NCBI GenBank assembly: GCA_903832475.1 | Contig: CAILBQ010000569.1 | Coordinates: 1 to 36,146, forward strand | Source of the DNA: an uncultured Acidobacteriota bacterium | GTDB taxonomy: Bacteria; Acidobacteriota; Terriglobia; Terriglobales; Acidobacteriaceae | Length of the DNA: 36,146 nucleotides | Direction of reading: 5' to 3' | Shown: piece by piece, positions 16,765 to 24,854 of the stretch | How the letters are laid out: each line of letters starts with the position of its first letter | Numbering within the stretch: position 1 is the stretch's first letter | Program-made: the position numbers and the translations under genes | Notes under the pieces: model-generated | Told to the model about the DNA's origin: nothing | Databases searched by the model: none | The model's input: only the letters and a program-made list of their open reading frames with translations

Positions 16765-17406
16765 GCCTTTGGACTGCAGGTAGGCAAGCGCCGGGCCTGC
16801 GGTGCGGATGCCGGCCGCCAGGTTTGCCTTCAACGCGGAGACCAGGGTTTCGTACGGGCTTTGCGCCGACGTTGTGCCTGCCGACGATTCCCCATTTCCA
16901 TAGGCTGTATTCAAGAACGCAACCAGGCTGCTGACCGAGTCATTGGCAGCGGCGCCGGAAGGGGCATTCGACCCTGGAGGCAGCAACAGCGCCTGCACCA
17001 GATTGAGCTGCAATTGACTTTGCACCTGGCTGCTCTCGAAGGTCGGATTCGTCGTAGCAGACTGAGCCGGTGAAGAGGCTGCCCGAAGATTCGCGGAGGA
17101 GCTCGTGGCGTTCAGGTAAGTTGCAAGCGCAGCCTGAGCGTCAGTGAAGCTCCCAGTCTCCAAGGCCGACCCCACTCCGGAAAGCAGCGCTCCCAGAGCG
17201 CTGTTCTGCGCCGGGCTGGTGGGAGAGATGGCGTCCAGCGCGTGCAGCAGGGATTGGCTGGAAGTCAGATCTCCCGCAGAAATCGCGGTCTGCAACTGGC
17301 TCAACAGGCTGTCAAAGGCCGTTTGCGGGGCAGACGCGTTGCCCGTGCTGGTGTAGTTGATCGTAGAGACGACGCTCGAGACAGGAAGGATAGCCAAGGT
17401 GCTCAT
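16741..17406 (-). CDS. Hypothetical Ala/Ser-rich protein, 221 residues
   Basis: I do not recognise this protein. It is rich in Ala, Ser, Leu and Gln and reads as a chain of amphipathic helices: TAFDSLLSQLQTAISAGDL, SSQSLLHALDAIS, SALGALLSGVGSAL, DAQAALATYLNAT and a C-terminal YETLVSALKANLAAGI. The N-terminus (MSTLAILPVSSVVSTINYTS) is not a typical signal peptide. The ATG at 17406 has GGAG six bases upstream and is preferred over an ATG four codons earlier that overlaps this ribosome site. It stands alone, convergent with the fusion gene. The composition recalls secreted or surface helical proteins and phasin-like proteins, but no assignment is justified. Confidence 0.62.
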   Translation of the reverse strand: MSTLAILPVSSVVSTINYTSTGNASAPQTAFDSLLSQLQTAISAGDLTSSQSLLHALDAISPTSPAQNSALGALLSGVGSALETGSFTDAQAALATYLNATSSSANLRAASSPAQSATTNPTFESSQVQSQLQLNLVQALLLPPGSNAPSGAAANDSVSSLVAFLNTAYGNGESSAGTTSAQSPYETLVSALKANLAAGIRTAGPALAYLQSKGSLVSVEA

Positions 17407-17557
17407 GGTGAACTCCATCGCTTGCCTGGGCCAGTCTTCTTTTGGGCCAGCCCTCAGGAGTGACAAGCATTCCTGTGAATTGTTTCGGCAATCGAGACAG
17501 AAACTTTAGCCGGGATCGCGAAATATTGCGCGGCCGGGATTCGCGGCACCCTTAAAC

Positions 17558-19276
17558 CTAGGCGTCGTCGTAATCCTCCGTCAGCGATTGCAGAAAAGCT
17601 ACCAGCGCCGCCACATCCGCCTGCGACAACGACATGCCGGCAAACTCCGGAGGAGCGTTCCGCAGAAGGCCTTGGTGAGCCAGCGTCGAATTTGCGATAT
17701 AGAACTGGATCACGTCGTCCAGGTGCAGTTTGCTGCCGTTGTGGAAATACGGCGCCGAGTCCTCAAGGTCGCGCAAGACCGGCGTCTTGAACTGGCCAAT
17801 GGTCGAAGCCAGCCCGTTATCGACCGAGCAGTCCTTCCCCTGCGCACAGACAAAGCTGGCCAGGTTGCCCTGCGGCGTTGGGATGTCAGGATTTTGATGG
17901 ACATTCCACATGCCCAGGTCGGCGTAGTTGGGATTGGCGGCAGAAGCCGCACGTCGGAACGCTTCGCTGGCATTGGGGTGATTTGCGCTGGCCGGCAAGT
18001 ATCGATCGAAGGCGGCATTGCGCTCCGTCAAGGACGGGATGTGCAGTTGCATAAAGGCGCCCGCGCCGTGCACGCCGTCGTATTCTTCCTGGCTGACGCC
18101 GGTGTTGTGAAAGACAAAGTCAGTGAAGTCAGGAGCCTGGTGGCAGGCGGCGCAGTTGCCGGCATGCTGGTTGTCTCCGCCGCCAGTCGTGGCCGATTTC
18201 AGGAAGATTTTCAGCCCGGCCAATTCCGTCGCTCCGAACTGGTAGGGGTTGGCGTGGTATTTGAAGCTGCCATCGGCGCTGGTGATGTAGGTGGGATTCG
18301 ACAGCGCCAGCACGGCGTTATAGAGACGCAGGTTATAGGCGGCGCGCGTTTCGCCGGCCAGCACTTCCTGGGGAAGATGGTTGTCGCGCAGAAAGTTATC
18401 GTACGGGCTGCCCACGTAGCGCTTGTATTCGTCGCGCTGAAAGAGCAGATCTTTCATGTACTGAGCGACACAGGTGGCCAGCAAGTCGACGATCTGTTGA
18501 TCGGTGGCCGTGCTCACGTCGATGCGCAGGCCGACGGGCAGCAGCAGGTCGCTGGTGATGCGCGGATCGAGGCCGGCAAAGAGAGTGCCGTAAGAAAGGC
18601 CATTGGTGCGATCGGAAGCAAGCTGGCTCGATCCATCGTCTTCGCGCACCACGCGCGCAATGTGAGCCAGGGCCTGCTGCTGCTGCGTTGGCTGCCAGCC
18701 AAAGTTGCGGCCAGTCATGGTGCCGCGGACCAGATCTTCGCCCGACGCGAACTCGCCGTCGAAGTGAAGAAACAGCGGCGTCGACCGGGCTGTGAAGCTG
18801 TCCACCATCTGCATGGAATTGCGCGGCGTGTGGGTGAAGCCGTTCATCGCCTGGGGGATCGGGCTTCGCGTGGTGAAGTCAGAATAGGTCCGGTTGCCTG
18901 CTCCCGAGACACCTTCAAACTCGGTGACGAAGTGGCAACTGCGGCAGTTGATGGCCTCTCCCGCAAACGGCCCGGGCAGAGAGCCGTTGGTAGTTTCAAC
19001 CTGCGCGACAACAGGGTCGCCGACGGCCAGCGGCTGATTGACGCCGCTCATGTGGCTGGCGAAGTACTCGCCAAATCGAGTATCGAGAAAGATGCGTTCG
19101 CCGATCGAATCGGCGGCCGGCGTGGTGGCTTCGCTGGCAGGCGCCACGGGAGCTTTCCCCGAGCCGCATCCTGCCAGCAGGGCAATGCACATACAAGAAA
19201 GGATCAGAGCCAGAGGATTGCGGGCGACTCCGCGAGATGCCGTCGAAGAGGCCGCGTGGCCAGGGAACAGACTCAC
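17558..19276 (-). CDS. Di-haem cytochrome c peroxidase / MauG-family lipoprotein
   Basis: This 572-residue protein belongs to the bacterial di-haem peroxidase/MauG family, which uses one high-potential and one peroxidatic c-haem to reduce peroxide or oxidise a partner. Haem sites are C111-RSCH and C375-AACH. The C-terminal family block IGQFKTPVLRDLEDSAPYFHNGS is clear. The N-terminus has a lipobox LAGC37, so the protein is probably lipid-anchored on the periplasmic side. It is longer than typical members (about 330-450), with extra sequence between the haems. The GTG start at 19276 has GGGAGG six bases upstream and overlaps the TGA of the cytochrome gene, indicating coupled translation. Last gene of a three-gene operon; the partner is presumably the co-encoded cytochrome c. 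Confidence 0.88.
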   Translation of the reverse strand: MSLFPGHAASSTASRGVARNPLALILSCMCIALLAGCGSGKAPVAPASEATTPAADSIGERIFLDTRFGEYFASHMSGVNQPLAVGDPVVAQVETTNGSLPGPFAGEAINCRSCHFVTEFEGVSGAGNRTYSDFTTRSPIPQAMNGFTHTPRNSMQMVDSFTARSTPLFLHFDGEFASGEDLVRGTMTGRNFGWQPTQQQQALAHIARVVREDDGSSQLASDRTNGLSYGTLFAGLDPRITSDLLLPVGLRIDVSTATDQQIVDLLATCVAQYMKDLLFQRDEYKRYVGSPYDNFLRDNHLPQEVLAGETRAAYNLRLYNAVLALSNPTYITSADGSFKYHANPYQFGATELAGLKIFLKSATTGGGDNQHAGNCAACHQAPDFTDFVFHNTGVSQEEYDGVHGAGAFMQLHIPSLTERNAAFDRYLPASANHPNASEAFRRAASAANPNYADLGMWNVHQNPDIPTPQGNLASFVCAQGKDCSVDNGLASTIGQFKTPVLRDLEDSAPYFHNGSKLHLDDVIQFYIANSTLAHQGLLRNAPPEFAGMSLSQADVAALVAFLQSLTEDYDDA

Positions 19277-19683
19277 GGCTTGCCTCCCGCAGCGCCTGCC
19301 GGGGGAAGCGTGCGCAGATATGTAATCACCTGCCAGCGCTGTTGCTCGGGCAGAGAATTCCACGGCGGCATGCCCTTGTAGGGGTTGCCATTCCTCAGCA
19401 TCCAGGCCAGCTGACCATCGGTCGCGTGGCGGACACGCTCGCTGCGCAGGCTGGGCCGATTGTGCAGGCCATTCGCATCCACGCCGTGGCAGCGAGCGCA
19501 GTTTTCCTCGAAGATGATCTTGCCTGCGGCGGCGGCCTTGGCCTGGCCGGCCAGCGGGTTGACGCGGGCCTTGTCTTCATCCGGCACACGGGCCAGCCAC
19601 TTGCCATCGGCTTCCGCCATCAACAGCGAGGACGAGGAGTACAGGATGGCTGCGGCGGCAACCAGAAGCATTCGCATTTTCAT
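19273..19683 (-). CDS. Mono-haem cytochrome c, exported
   Basis: This is a 136-residue class I cytochrome c. It has a signal peptide (MKMRMLLVAAAAILYSSSSLLMA), then a haem-binding CARCH near residues 62-66 in the sequence GKIIFEENCARCHGVDANG. The distal Met is probably in GNPYKGMPPWNSL, and the closing helix is RWQVITYLRTL. The fold is periplasmic and transfers single electrons. The ATG overlaps the stop of the upstream gene (ATGA), and its TGA overlaps the GTG of the di-haem peroxidase gene (GTGA). The three proteins are therefore very likely made together, with this one as electron carrier to or from the peroxidase. The gene lacks any independent promoter space. Confidence 0.93.
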   Translation of the reverse strand: MKMRMLLVAAAAILYSSSSLLMAEADGKWLARVPDEDKARVNPLAGQAKAAAAGKIIFEENCARCHGVDANGLHNRPSLRSERVRHATDGQLAWMLRNGNPYKGMPPWNSLPEQQRWQVITYLRTLPPAGAAGGKP

Positions 19684-20570
19684 TGAGCATTCCTTTTCGA
19701 CGGAGATTTGAAGAGGTCCCGAATCTGCTGGACCTCATACGATATCTTGAACCGCCAGAGCGTCCCGATGCTGTTGTCGTTCAGACCAAACTGCGGCGAA
19801 AAGCTGTAGGTGACTCCCGCCGGAGTGCGGAAATCGAAGACCGGGCCGGCATATTGCGAGGTCTGCGCCAGGCCGAAACTGTAGCGCGTGCCGAGGCCGC
19901 CATAGAGTTCCGCGCCGGCGTCGAAATTCTGCAGGCAGAATGTACAGCGCTGGGAGGAGGCGACCAGCGTCAGCGGCCTCGCGGCGCCGAGCGAGTAGCC
20001 GAATTCCCACGGCTCATTGGAGAGATTCTTCTCGGCAATGAAATTCTCCGAGACGTTCCAGCCCTTGAAATTGCTGGACAGAATGAGCTTGCTCTCCAGC
20101 GAATGCTCCACGATGGGATGGCTCTGGCTGTTGTTGACCTGGAAAGACGAGATGCCGTCGTGTCCCGTCACTTCAAGAATGCTCTTGTCGGCTCTGCTGA
20201 CCGATTCGTATTCGACATACAAGACCGGCGTGACAAAGTATTCGCGTGGCAAGGGGCGGAAGCGGTTCTCAAAACGGAAGCCGGTAAAGACGGTTGAATC
20301 GTTGTCGGTCGCCTGGCCTTGCGCGTAGACCTCCGTCGTCCACCACGCCGTGGCGCCGTATTCGAGCTCCATCGTGGGGCTGAAGAATGCGTTCGCGTCT
20401 TTTGGCGAAGCTGTCAGGCCCTTGAGGGCGATTTCGAGATTGCCCGGTTCTTCGAGGTCGGTTGAGTAGGTGACGAAATAGGGTTTCTCCTGAGCGCGCA
20501 GCAGCGGGACGGGTAGAAGAAAGACAGCGGCCCAAGACAAGACGCGGGCGAAAGCAGGAGAAGCGAACAT
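19680..20570 (-). CDS. Exported, probably beta-barrel protein of unknown function
   Basis: This 296-residue protein has a signal peptide (MFASPAFARVLSWAAVFLLPVPLLRAQ). The mature part is made of alternating amphipathic strands, as in outer-membrane beta-barrels: EYGATAWWTTEVYAQGQ, FTGFRFENRFRPL, YFVTPVLYVEYESV, TRYSFGLAQTSQYAGPVF. It ends with a strand-rich region and a short polar tail. A single CTFC pair lies near the last third; with no following His it is not a haem site. The start is ATG 20570 with GGAG nine bases upstream (an ATG five codons earlier is possible). It is first in the operon with the two cytochrome genes, which suggests a porin-like or scaffold role in outer-membrane redox work. 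This role is inferred from context only. Confidence 0.72.
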   Translation of the reverse strand: MFASPAFARVLSWAAVFLLPVPLLRAQEKPYFVTYSTDLEEPGNLEIALKGLTASPKDANAFFSPTMELEYGATAWWTTEVYAQGQATDNDSTVFTGFRFENRFRPLPREYFVTPVLYVEYESVSRADKSILEVTGHDGISSFQVNNSQSHPIVEHSLESKLILSSNFKGWNVSENFIAEKNLSNEPWEFGYSLGAARPLTLVASSQRCTFCLQNFDAGAELYGGLGTRYSFGLAQTSQYAGPVFDFRTPAGVTYSFSPQFGLNDNSIGTLWRFKISYEVQQIRDLFKSPSKRNAQ

Positions 20571-20653
20571 CAGGTGGCACTCCAAAACGGACTTCAGGGA
20601 CGAAGAAAGAAGTCAGGAAATACGCGGCGACGACAAAGGAAGCGTCGAACTCG

Positions 20654-20704
20654 GACCAAATCTGTCGGATACTGCGATAAACGGAGACTAAATCGGTCGG
20701 ATAT
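20654..20704. promoter_or_regulatory. Two IscR/Rrf2-like operator sites, 32 bases apart
   Basis: Site 1 (20654-20672) reads GACC-AAATC-TGTC-GGATAC and site 2 (20686-20704) reads GACT-AAATC-GGTC-GGATAT. They differ at only four of 19 positions and repeat with a 32-base period, about three helical turns. Each has GAC-N7-GTC dyad symmetry. From memory, the type 1 IscR consensus has GACT-RWWWY-AGTC-RRSTAT in its core and right half, which site 2 matches at most positions. They lie between the divergent cytochrome operon and P5C dehydrogenase gene and could control either or both. Confidence 0.5.
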
Positions 20705-20774
20705 TCCTGTCAACATCCTGCAACACCCGTGTTTCACCCGCTGGGACGCGCTTCCTCAGATAAACTGGGGCTGT

Positions 20775-22400
20775 ATGAGCTATTCAACGGTTCCTGAAAT
20801 CGCGCTGCGCTCGCCGAAGGGCGAGTTTGTGAACGAGCCCTTTGTTAACTTTGCCGAGGCAGCCAACGCCCGCTCCATGCGAGAAGCCCTGGCCCATGTT
20901 GCCACTCACCTGGGCCGCGAATACGACCTGATCATCGGCGGCCACCGTGAGAAGACCACAGGCAAGATCACTTCGATCAATCCTGCGCGGCCGTCGCAGA
21001 TTGTCGGCGTGCATCAGAAAGCCGGCGCCGAACATTCGCAGGATGCGATGGATTCCGCGCTGCGCGCCTTCCATTCCTGGAGCCGGGTGCCGGTTGAGGT
21101 GCGCGCTTCCCTGCTGCTGCGCGCGGCGGAAATCATTCGCGAGCGCAAGTTTGAATTTTCCGCATGGCTCACCTATGAAGTCGGCAAGAACTGGGCCGAG
21201 GCCGACGCGGATACGGCCGAGACTATCGACTTTCTTGAGTTCTATGCGCGGGAAGCGTTGCGGCTGGCCAAATCGACCACGCCGATCCAGCTGCCGGGTG
21301 AATACAACCGCCTGCTCTACATTCCCCTCGGCGTGGGCGCGGTTATTCCTCCCTGGAACTTTCCTTTCGCCATCATGGCGGGCATGACGGCAGCCTCGAT
21401 CGTGACCGGCAACACCGTGATCCTCAAGCCGTCGAGCGACTCGCCGACGATTGCCGCGCGGTTCATGGAAGTGCTGGAAGAAGCGGGCATGCCGGCGGGC
21501 GTGGTCAACTTCTGCCCAGGGTCGGGAGCGACCTTTGGCAACGCCATCGTCGAACATCCCAAGACGCGCTTCATCGCCTTCACCGGCTCGAAGCCGGTGG
21601 GCCTGGACATTCACGAGCGCGCCGCGAAGACCCAGCCCGGCCAGATCTGGATCAAGCGGACGGTGCTCGAGATGGGCGGCAAGGATTCCATCCTGGTCTG
21701 CGCCGATGCCGATGTGGACGATGCCGCGAATGGTGTTGTGGCCGCGGCGTTTGGCTTCAGCGGGCAGAAGTGTTCGGCCTGCTCGCGCGCCATCATCGAA
21801 GCGCCCATCTATGACGCCTTCGTCGAAAAAGTGCGCGAGCGCGTGGAGAAGCTGACCGTCGGCGATCCGGTCGAGAATCACAACATGGGTCCCGTCGTGA
21901 ACGAAGGCGCCATGCGAAGCATTCTCGAATACATTGCCAAGGGCAAGGAGGAAGGCCGTCTGGTCTCGGGCGGCGCAGCGGTCGAGACCGAATCCGGCGG
22001 CTACTTCATCCAGCCCACCGTGATCGCCGATGTCGACCCTGACGCCGTCATTTCGCAGGAAGAGATTTTCGGACCGGTGCTGGCCCTGATCAAGGTCGAG
22101 AGCTACGAAGAGGGGCTGGCCGTCGCCAACAACACGGAGTTCGGCCTGACCGGCGCCATCTACACCGCCGATCGCGCGCGGCTCGATCACGCCGCCGCCG
22201 AGTTCCATGTAGGCAATCTCTACCTGAATCGCAAGTGCACGGGAGCCATGGTAGGCGCTCATCCGTTTGGCGGATTCAACATGAGCGGCACGGATTCAAA
22301 GGCCGGCGGACCGGATTACCTGCTGCTGTTTACGCAGGCCAAGTCGGTAGCTGAAAAGCTCAGCAACATCGATAAAGCGGCCGACAGCAAGGGCATCTGA
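20775..22400 (+). CDS. Delta-1-pyrroline-5-carboxylate dehydrogenase (aldehyde dehydrogenase)
   Basis: This 541-residue NAD-dependent aldehyde dehydrogenase converts glutamate gamma-semialdehyde (P5C) to glutamate, the last step of proline breakdown. The general-base Glu is E299 in VLEMGGKDS and the catalytic Cys is C333 in FSGQKCSACS. The NAD-binding site includes IPPWNFPFAIMAG, and FTGSKPVGL is the usual loop. Near the end YLNRKCTGAMVGAHPFGGFNMSGT is typical of the PruA/RocA group, and so is the N-terminal region with LIIGGHREKT. The ATG at 20775 follows GGGG, and a TAAACT hexamer lies eight bases before it. The open frame extends upstream through the spacer but is not coding there. The protein is monofunctional, with no proline dehydrogenase part or neighbour. 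Confidence 0.9.
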   Translation: MSYSTVPEIALRSPKGEFVNEPFVNFAEAANARSMREALAHVATHLGREYDLIIGGHREKTTGKITSINPARPSQIVGVHQKAGAEHSQDAMDSALRAFHSWSRVPVEVRASLLLRAAEIIRERKFEFSAWLTYEVGKNWAEADADTAETIDFLEFYAREALRLAKSTTPIQLPGEYNRLLYIPLGVGAVIPPWNFPFAIMAGMTAASIVTGNTVILKPSSDSPTIAARFMEVLEEAGMPAGVVNFCPGSGATFGNAIVEHPKTRFIAFTGSKPVGLDIHERAAKTQPGQIWIKRTVLEMGGKDSILVCADADVDDAANGVVAAAFGFSGQKCSACSRAIIEAPIYDAFVEKVRERVEKLTVGDPVENHNMGPVVNEGAMRSILEYIAKGKEEGRLVSGGAAVETESGGYFIQPTVIADVDPDAVISQEEIFGPVLALIKVESYEEGLAVANNTEFGLTGAIYTADRARLDHAAAEFHVGNLYLNRKCTGAMVGAHPFGGFNMSGTDSKAGGPDYLLLFTQAKSVAEKLSNIDKAADSKGI

Positions 22401-22463
22401 ATCCGAAGTATTAAGCCGCGGCTTGGAGAAGCTGAACAAATCCGCCAACTCCATGGAGACCTT

Positions 22464-23258
22464 TTGGAATTTTCGTTGCAACACAGGCTGATGATTGCGT
22501 GCGCCGTTGCGCGCGACGCGGGAGCGCTGCAGAAGCGGCGTTTCCTCGATCGCGAAACCATGATCTACAAGTTCAAGGGTCCGCAGGATTACCTGACCGC
22601 GACGGACGGAGAAGTCGAAAAGCTCGTGCGCACTCGGCTTCTTGAAGCCTTTCCGGAAGACACCTTCCTCGGCGAAGAGGACGGCGGCCAGGTCAGCGAC
22701 TGCACGTGGGTGGTCGATCCCATCGATGGAACGTCAAACTTTGCCCGCGGTATTCCCTACTTCTGCGTGTCGATTGCTTTTGTGCTCCGGGGCAAAGCAG
22801 TCCTGGGGGTGATTTATCAGCCCATGAGCGACGAGCTATACTCCGCTGCGACCGGCCAGGGCGCCACATTGAATGGGGAACCGATCAAGACATCGAATAC
22901 AACGCAGCTCGACAAGTCGCTTATCGAAGTCGGCCGCGCGTCGCGCCAGCCGCAGGAAGCCTACCTCGGCATGCTGGACAAGGTGATGCGCTCGGGCGCC
23001 GGCATTCGCGGAGCTGGTTCAGGCGCACTGGCTATTGCTAACGTAGCGACGGGGCGTGTCGACGCGTGCTTCGAGAACCACATGTACGCCTGGGACTGTC
23101 TTGCTGGCCTAGTGCTGGTCGAGGAAGCCGGCGGCCGCGTCAGCGACTTTCTCGCCGGCGACGGCCTGCTGAAGGGGAACCAGATTCTCGCGGCGGCGCC
23201 GGGCATGGCCGACGAGATCTCCTCTCTGCTCGGCGTGCCGCTCCTGCCTGCGAAATAG
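22464..23258 (+). CDS. suhB: Inositol monophosphatase family protein
   Basis: This is a 264-residue Mg-dependent phosphatase of the inositol-monophosphatase fold, which cleaves myo-inositol phosphate or related sugar phosphates. Metal ligands are visible: GEEDGG near 70-75, then D85-PID88-GTSNF (the central family motif) and, near the C-terminus, AWDCLAGLVLVEEAGG. The start is TTG 22464, with GGAGA six bases upstream; the N-terminus EFSLQHRLMIACAVARDAGAL is the usual first helix. The gene begins 63 bases after the P5C dehydrogenase stop. The exact substrate cannot be told from the active site, since members also act on NADP, fructose bisphosphate and histidinol phosphate. Confidence 0.88.
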   Translation: MEFSLQHRLMIACAVARDAGALQKRRFLDRETMIYKFKGPQDYLTATDGEVEKLVRTRLLEAFPEDTFLGEEDGGQVSDCTWVVDPIDGTSNFARGIPYFCVSIAFVLRGKAVLGVIYQPMSDELYSAATGQGATLNGEPIKTSNTTQLDKSLIEVGRASRQPQEAYLGMLDKVMRSGAGIRGAGSGALAIANVATGRVDACFENHMYAWDCLAGLVLVEEAGGRVSDFLAGDGLLKGNQILAAAPGMADEISSLLGVPLLPAK

Positions 23259-23325
23259 GCGGCTCGCACGAGCATGGCTCGCAACCATCCATTTCGTCCG
23301 ATAATAGGAATGGAGCCACGCGCCC

Positions 23326-24771
23326 ATGCTGAAACGAAGGAACACTCTCGCCGCCGATGACTTTACCTCTCCATCGAACACGCGCGAGAAGGCGCTGCGC
23401 GTCAATCTCGATCCGACTCGCTACGGCAGCTTCGCGGAGATCGGCGCGGGCCAGGAAGTGGCTCGCTGGTTCTTTCGTGTAGGCGCGGCTGCTTCCACGA
23501 TTTCGAAGAGCATCTCGGCCTACGACATGGCGGTCAGCGACGCCATCTACGGCCATACGCGGCGTTATGTTTCGCGCGAACGGCTGGAAAGCATGCTGGA
23601 CCACGAGCACACACTCAATCTGGAACGGCTGGGTCCGTCGCGCGGCGAGACCACGGCGTTCTTCGCCTTCGCCGACACGGTGGCAGCGCGCAATTTTCAA
23701 GGCACCAATGAATGCCACGGCTGGATGGGCATTCGCTACCAGGCGCGGCCGCACGACGAAGATTCGCAGCTGGTGATCCATGTCCGCATGCGCGACCACG
23801 AAAACAGCGCGCAGCAGGAAGCGCTAGGCATTGTCGGCGTCAACCTGCTCTATGCCGTCTGCTTTCTGGATCACGATCCGGAAAAGATGCTGGAGTCGCT
23901 GCTCGACAACCTCAGCACCGAACGCATCGAGATCGATATGGCGGAGTTCTCCGGCGCCCAGTTTCGCGAGGTCGACAACCGCGTGATGAGCCTCAAGCTG
24001 GTGCAGCTCGGGCTGAGCGGCGCGGCCATGTTCGGCCCGTCTGGCGCGGTGCTGCAGCCCTCCGAAGTGCTGCGCAAGCGGCCGGTGCTGGTCGAGCGCG
24101 GCAGCTTCCGCCCCGTGACCAGCGTGAACATGGACATGCTCGATTGCGCCCGCGAGCGCTTTGCGGCAGAGCTCGAAACCCCCCAGGAACAGATCGTCGA
24201 GCTGATGGAAATCACCATGCGCAACCTGCTGGTGACCGGCGAAATCGATCTCAAAGACTTTCTGGCCCGCGCCGACATGCTGGCCGCCACCGGCAAGATC
24301 GTGCTCATCTCGGATTACTTCGAATACTACCGGCTGGCGGCGTGGCTCGCCCGTTACACCACCGAGCCGATCGCGCTCACCATGGGCATCCCCAGTCTGG
24401 AAGAGATTTTCACCGAGCAGTATTACTCCGACCTTGAAGGCGGGATCCTCGAAGCCTTCGGCCGCCTCTTCACCAAGAACCTGCGCATCTATGTCTATCC
24501 CTGGCGCGATCCTTCGACCAACGTCCTGCGCACCACGGAGAACATCGTGCTGCCCGCACATGTGACCGGCCTCTATCGCCACATTCTCGATGGCAACAAG
24601 ATCCTGCAACTGGAAAACTACAATCCCAGCCTGATGCATATCTTCTCGCGCGACGTGCTCAAACGCATCCAGGACGGCGATCGCACGTGGATCACCATGG
24701 TGCCGCCGGAGATAGCGGAGATCATCCAGCGGCGCAGGTTTTTCGGCTACCAAGAAGCGCTGACTCACTGA
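23326..24771 (+). CDS. Conserved protein of uncertain function ('NLDPxxYGSFAEIGAGQEVAR' family)
   Basis: This 481-residue cytoplasmic protein has no signal peptide or membrane helix. Its N-terminal third is marked by ALRVNLDPTRYGSFAEIGAG, QEVARWFFRVGAA, STISKSISAYDMAVSDAIYG and a later FQGTNECHGWMGIRYQ. I recall long relatives in Bacteroidota and other phyla with nearly the same signature, filed under inconsistent names including nicotinate-nucleotide adenylyltransferase. I see no HxGH nucleotidyltransferase motif here, so that name looks unsupported. The C-terminal half has a mixed helix/strand pattern (GKIVLISDYFEYYRLAAWLAR, EPIALTMGIPSLEEIF) like an alpha/beta domain. GGAG lies 10 bases before the ATG. 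It follows the suhB-like gene by 67 bases. Confidence 0.72.
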   Translation: MLKRRNTLAADDFTSPSNTREKALRVNLDPTRYGSFAEIGAGQEVARWFFRVGAAASTISKSISAYDMAVSDAIYGHTRRYVSRERLESMLDHEHTLNLERLGPSRGETTAFFAFADTVAARNFQGTNECHGWMGIRYQARPHDEDSQLVIHVRMRDHENSAQQEALGIVGVNLLYAVCFLDHDPEKMLESLLDNLSTERIEIDMAEFSGAQFREVDNRVMSLKLVQLGLSGAAMFGPSGAVLQPSEVLRKRPVLVERGSFRPVTSVNMDMLDCARERFAAELETPQEQIVELMEITMRNLLVTGEIDLKDFLARADMLAATGKIVLISDYFEYYRLAAWLARYTTEPIALTMGIPSLEEIFTEQYYSDLEGGILEAFGRLFTKNLRIYVYPWRDPSTNVLRTTENIVLPAHVTGLYRHILDGNKILQLENYNPSLMHIFSRDVLKRIQDGDRTWITMVPPEIAEIIQRRRFFGYQEALTH

Positions 24772-24854
24772 CCTTCAGGCCCTCTGAAGATCGCGGATAC
24801 GTCGTCGGCATTCTCATGTGGAGGCTCACGCCGTCCGCATAGTAAGCTACGCGG

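Noticed and set aside
20784..22262. 492-codon minus-strand frame opposite P5C dehydrogenase
   Set aside because: Shadow frame with no start signal; the sense strand carries all aldehyde dehydrogenase motifs.
22413..22424. 12-base palindrome AAGCCGCGGCTT after the P5C dehydrogenase gene
   Set aside because: It has no loop and no T run, so it is unlikely to be a terminator; a single short palindrome is expected by chance in GC-rich DNA.
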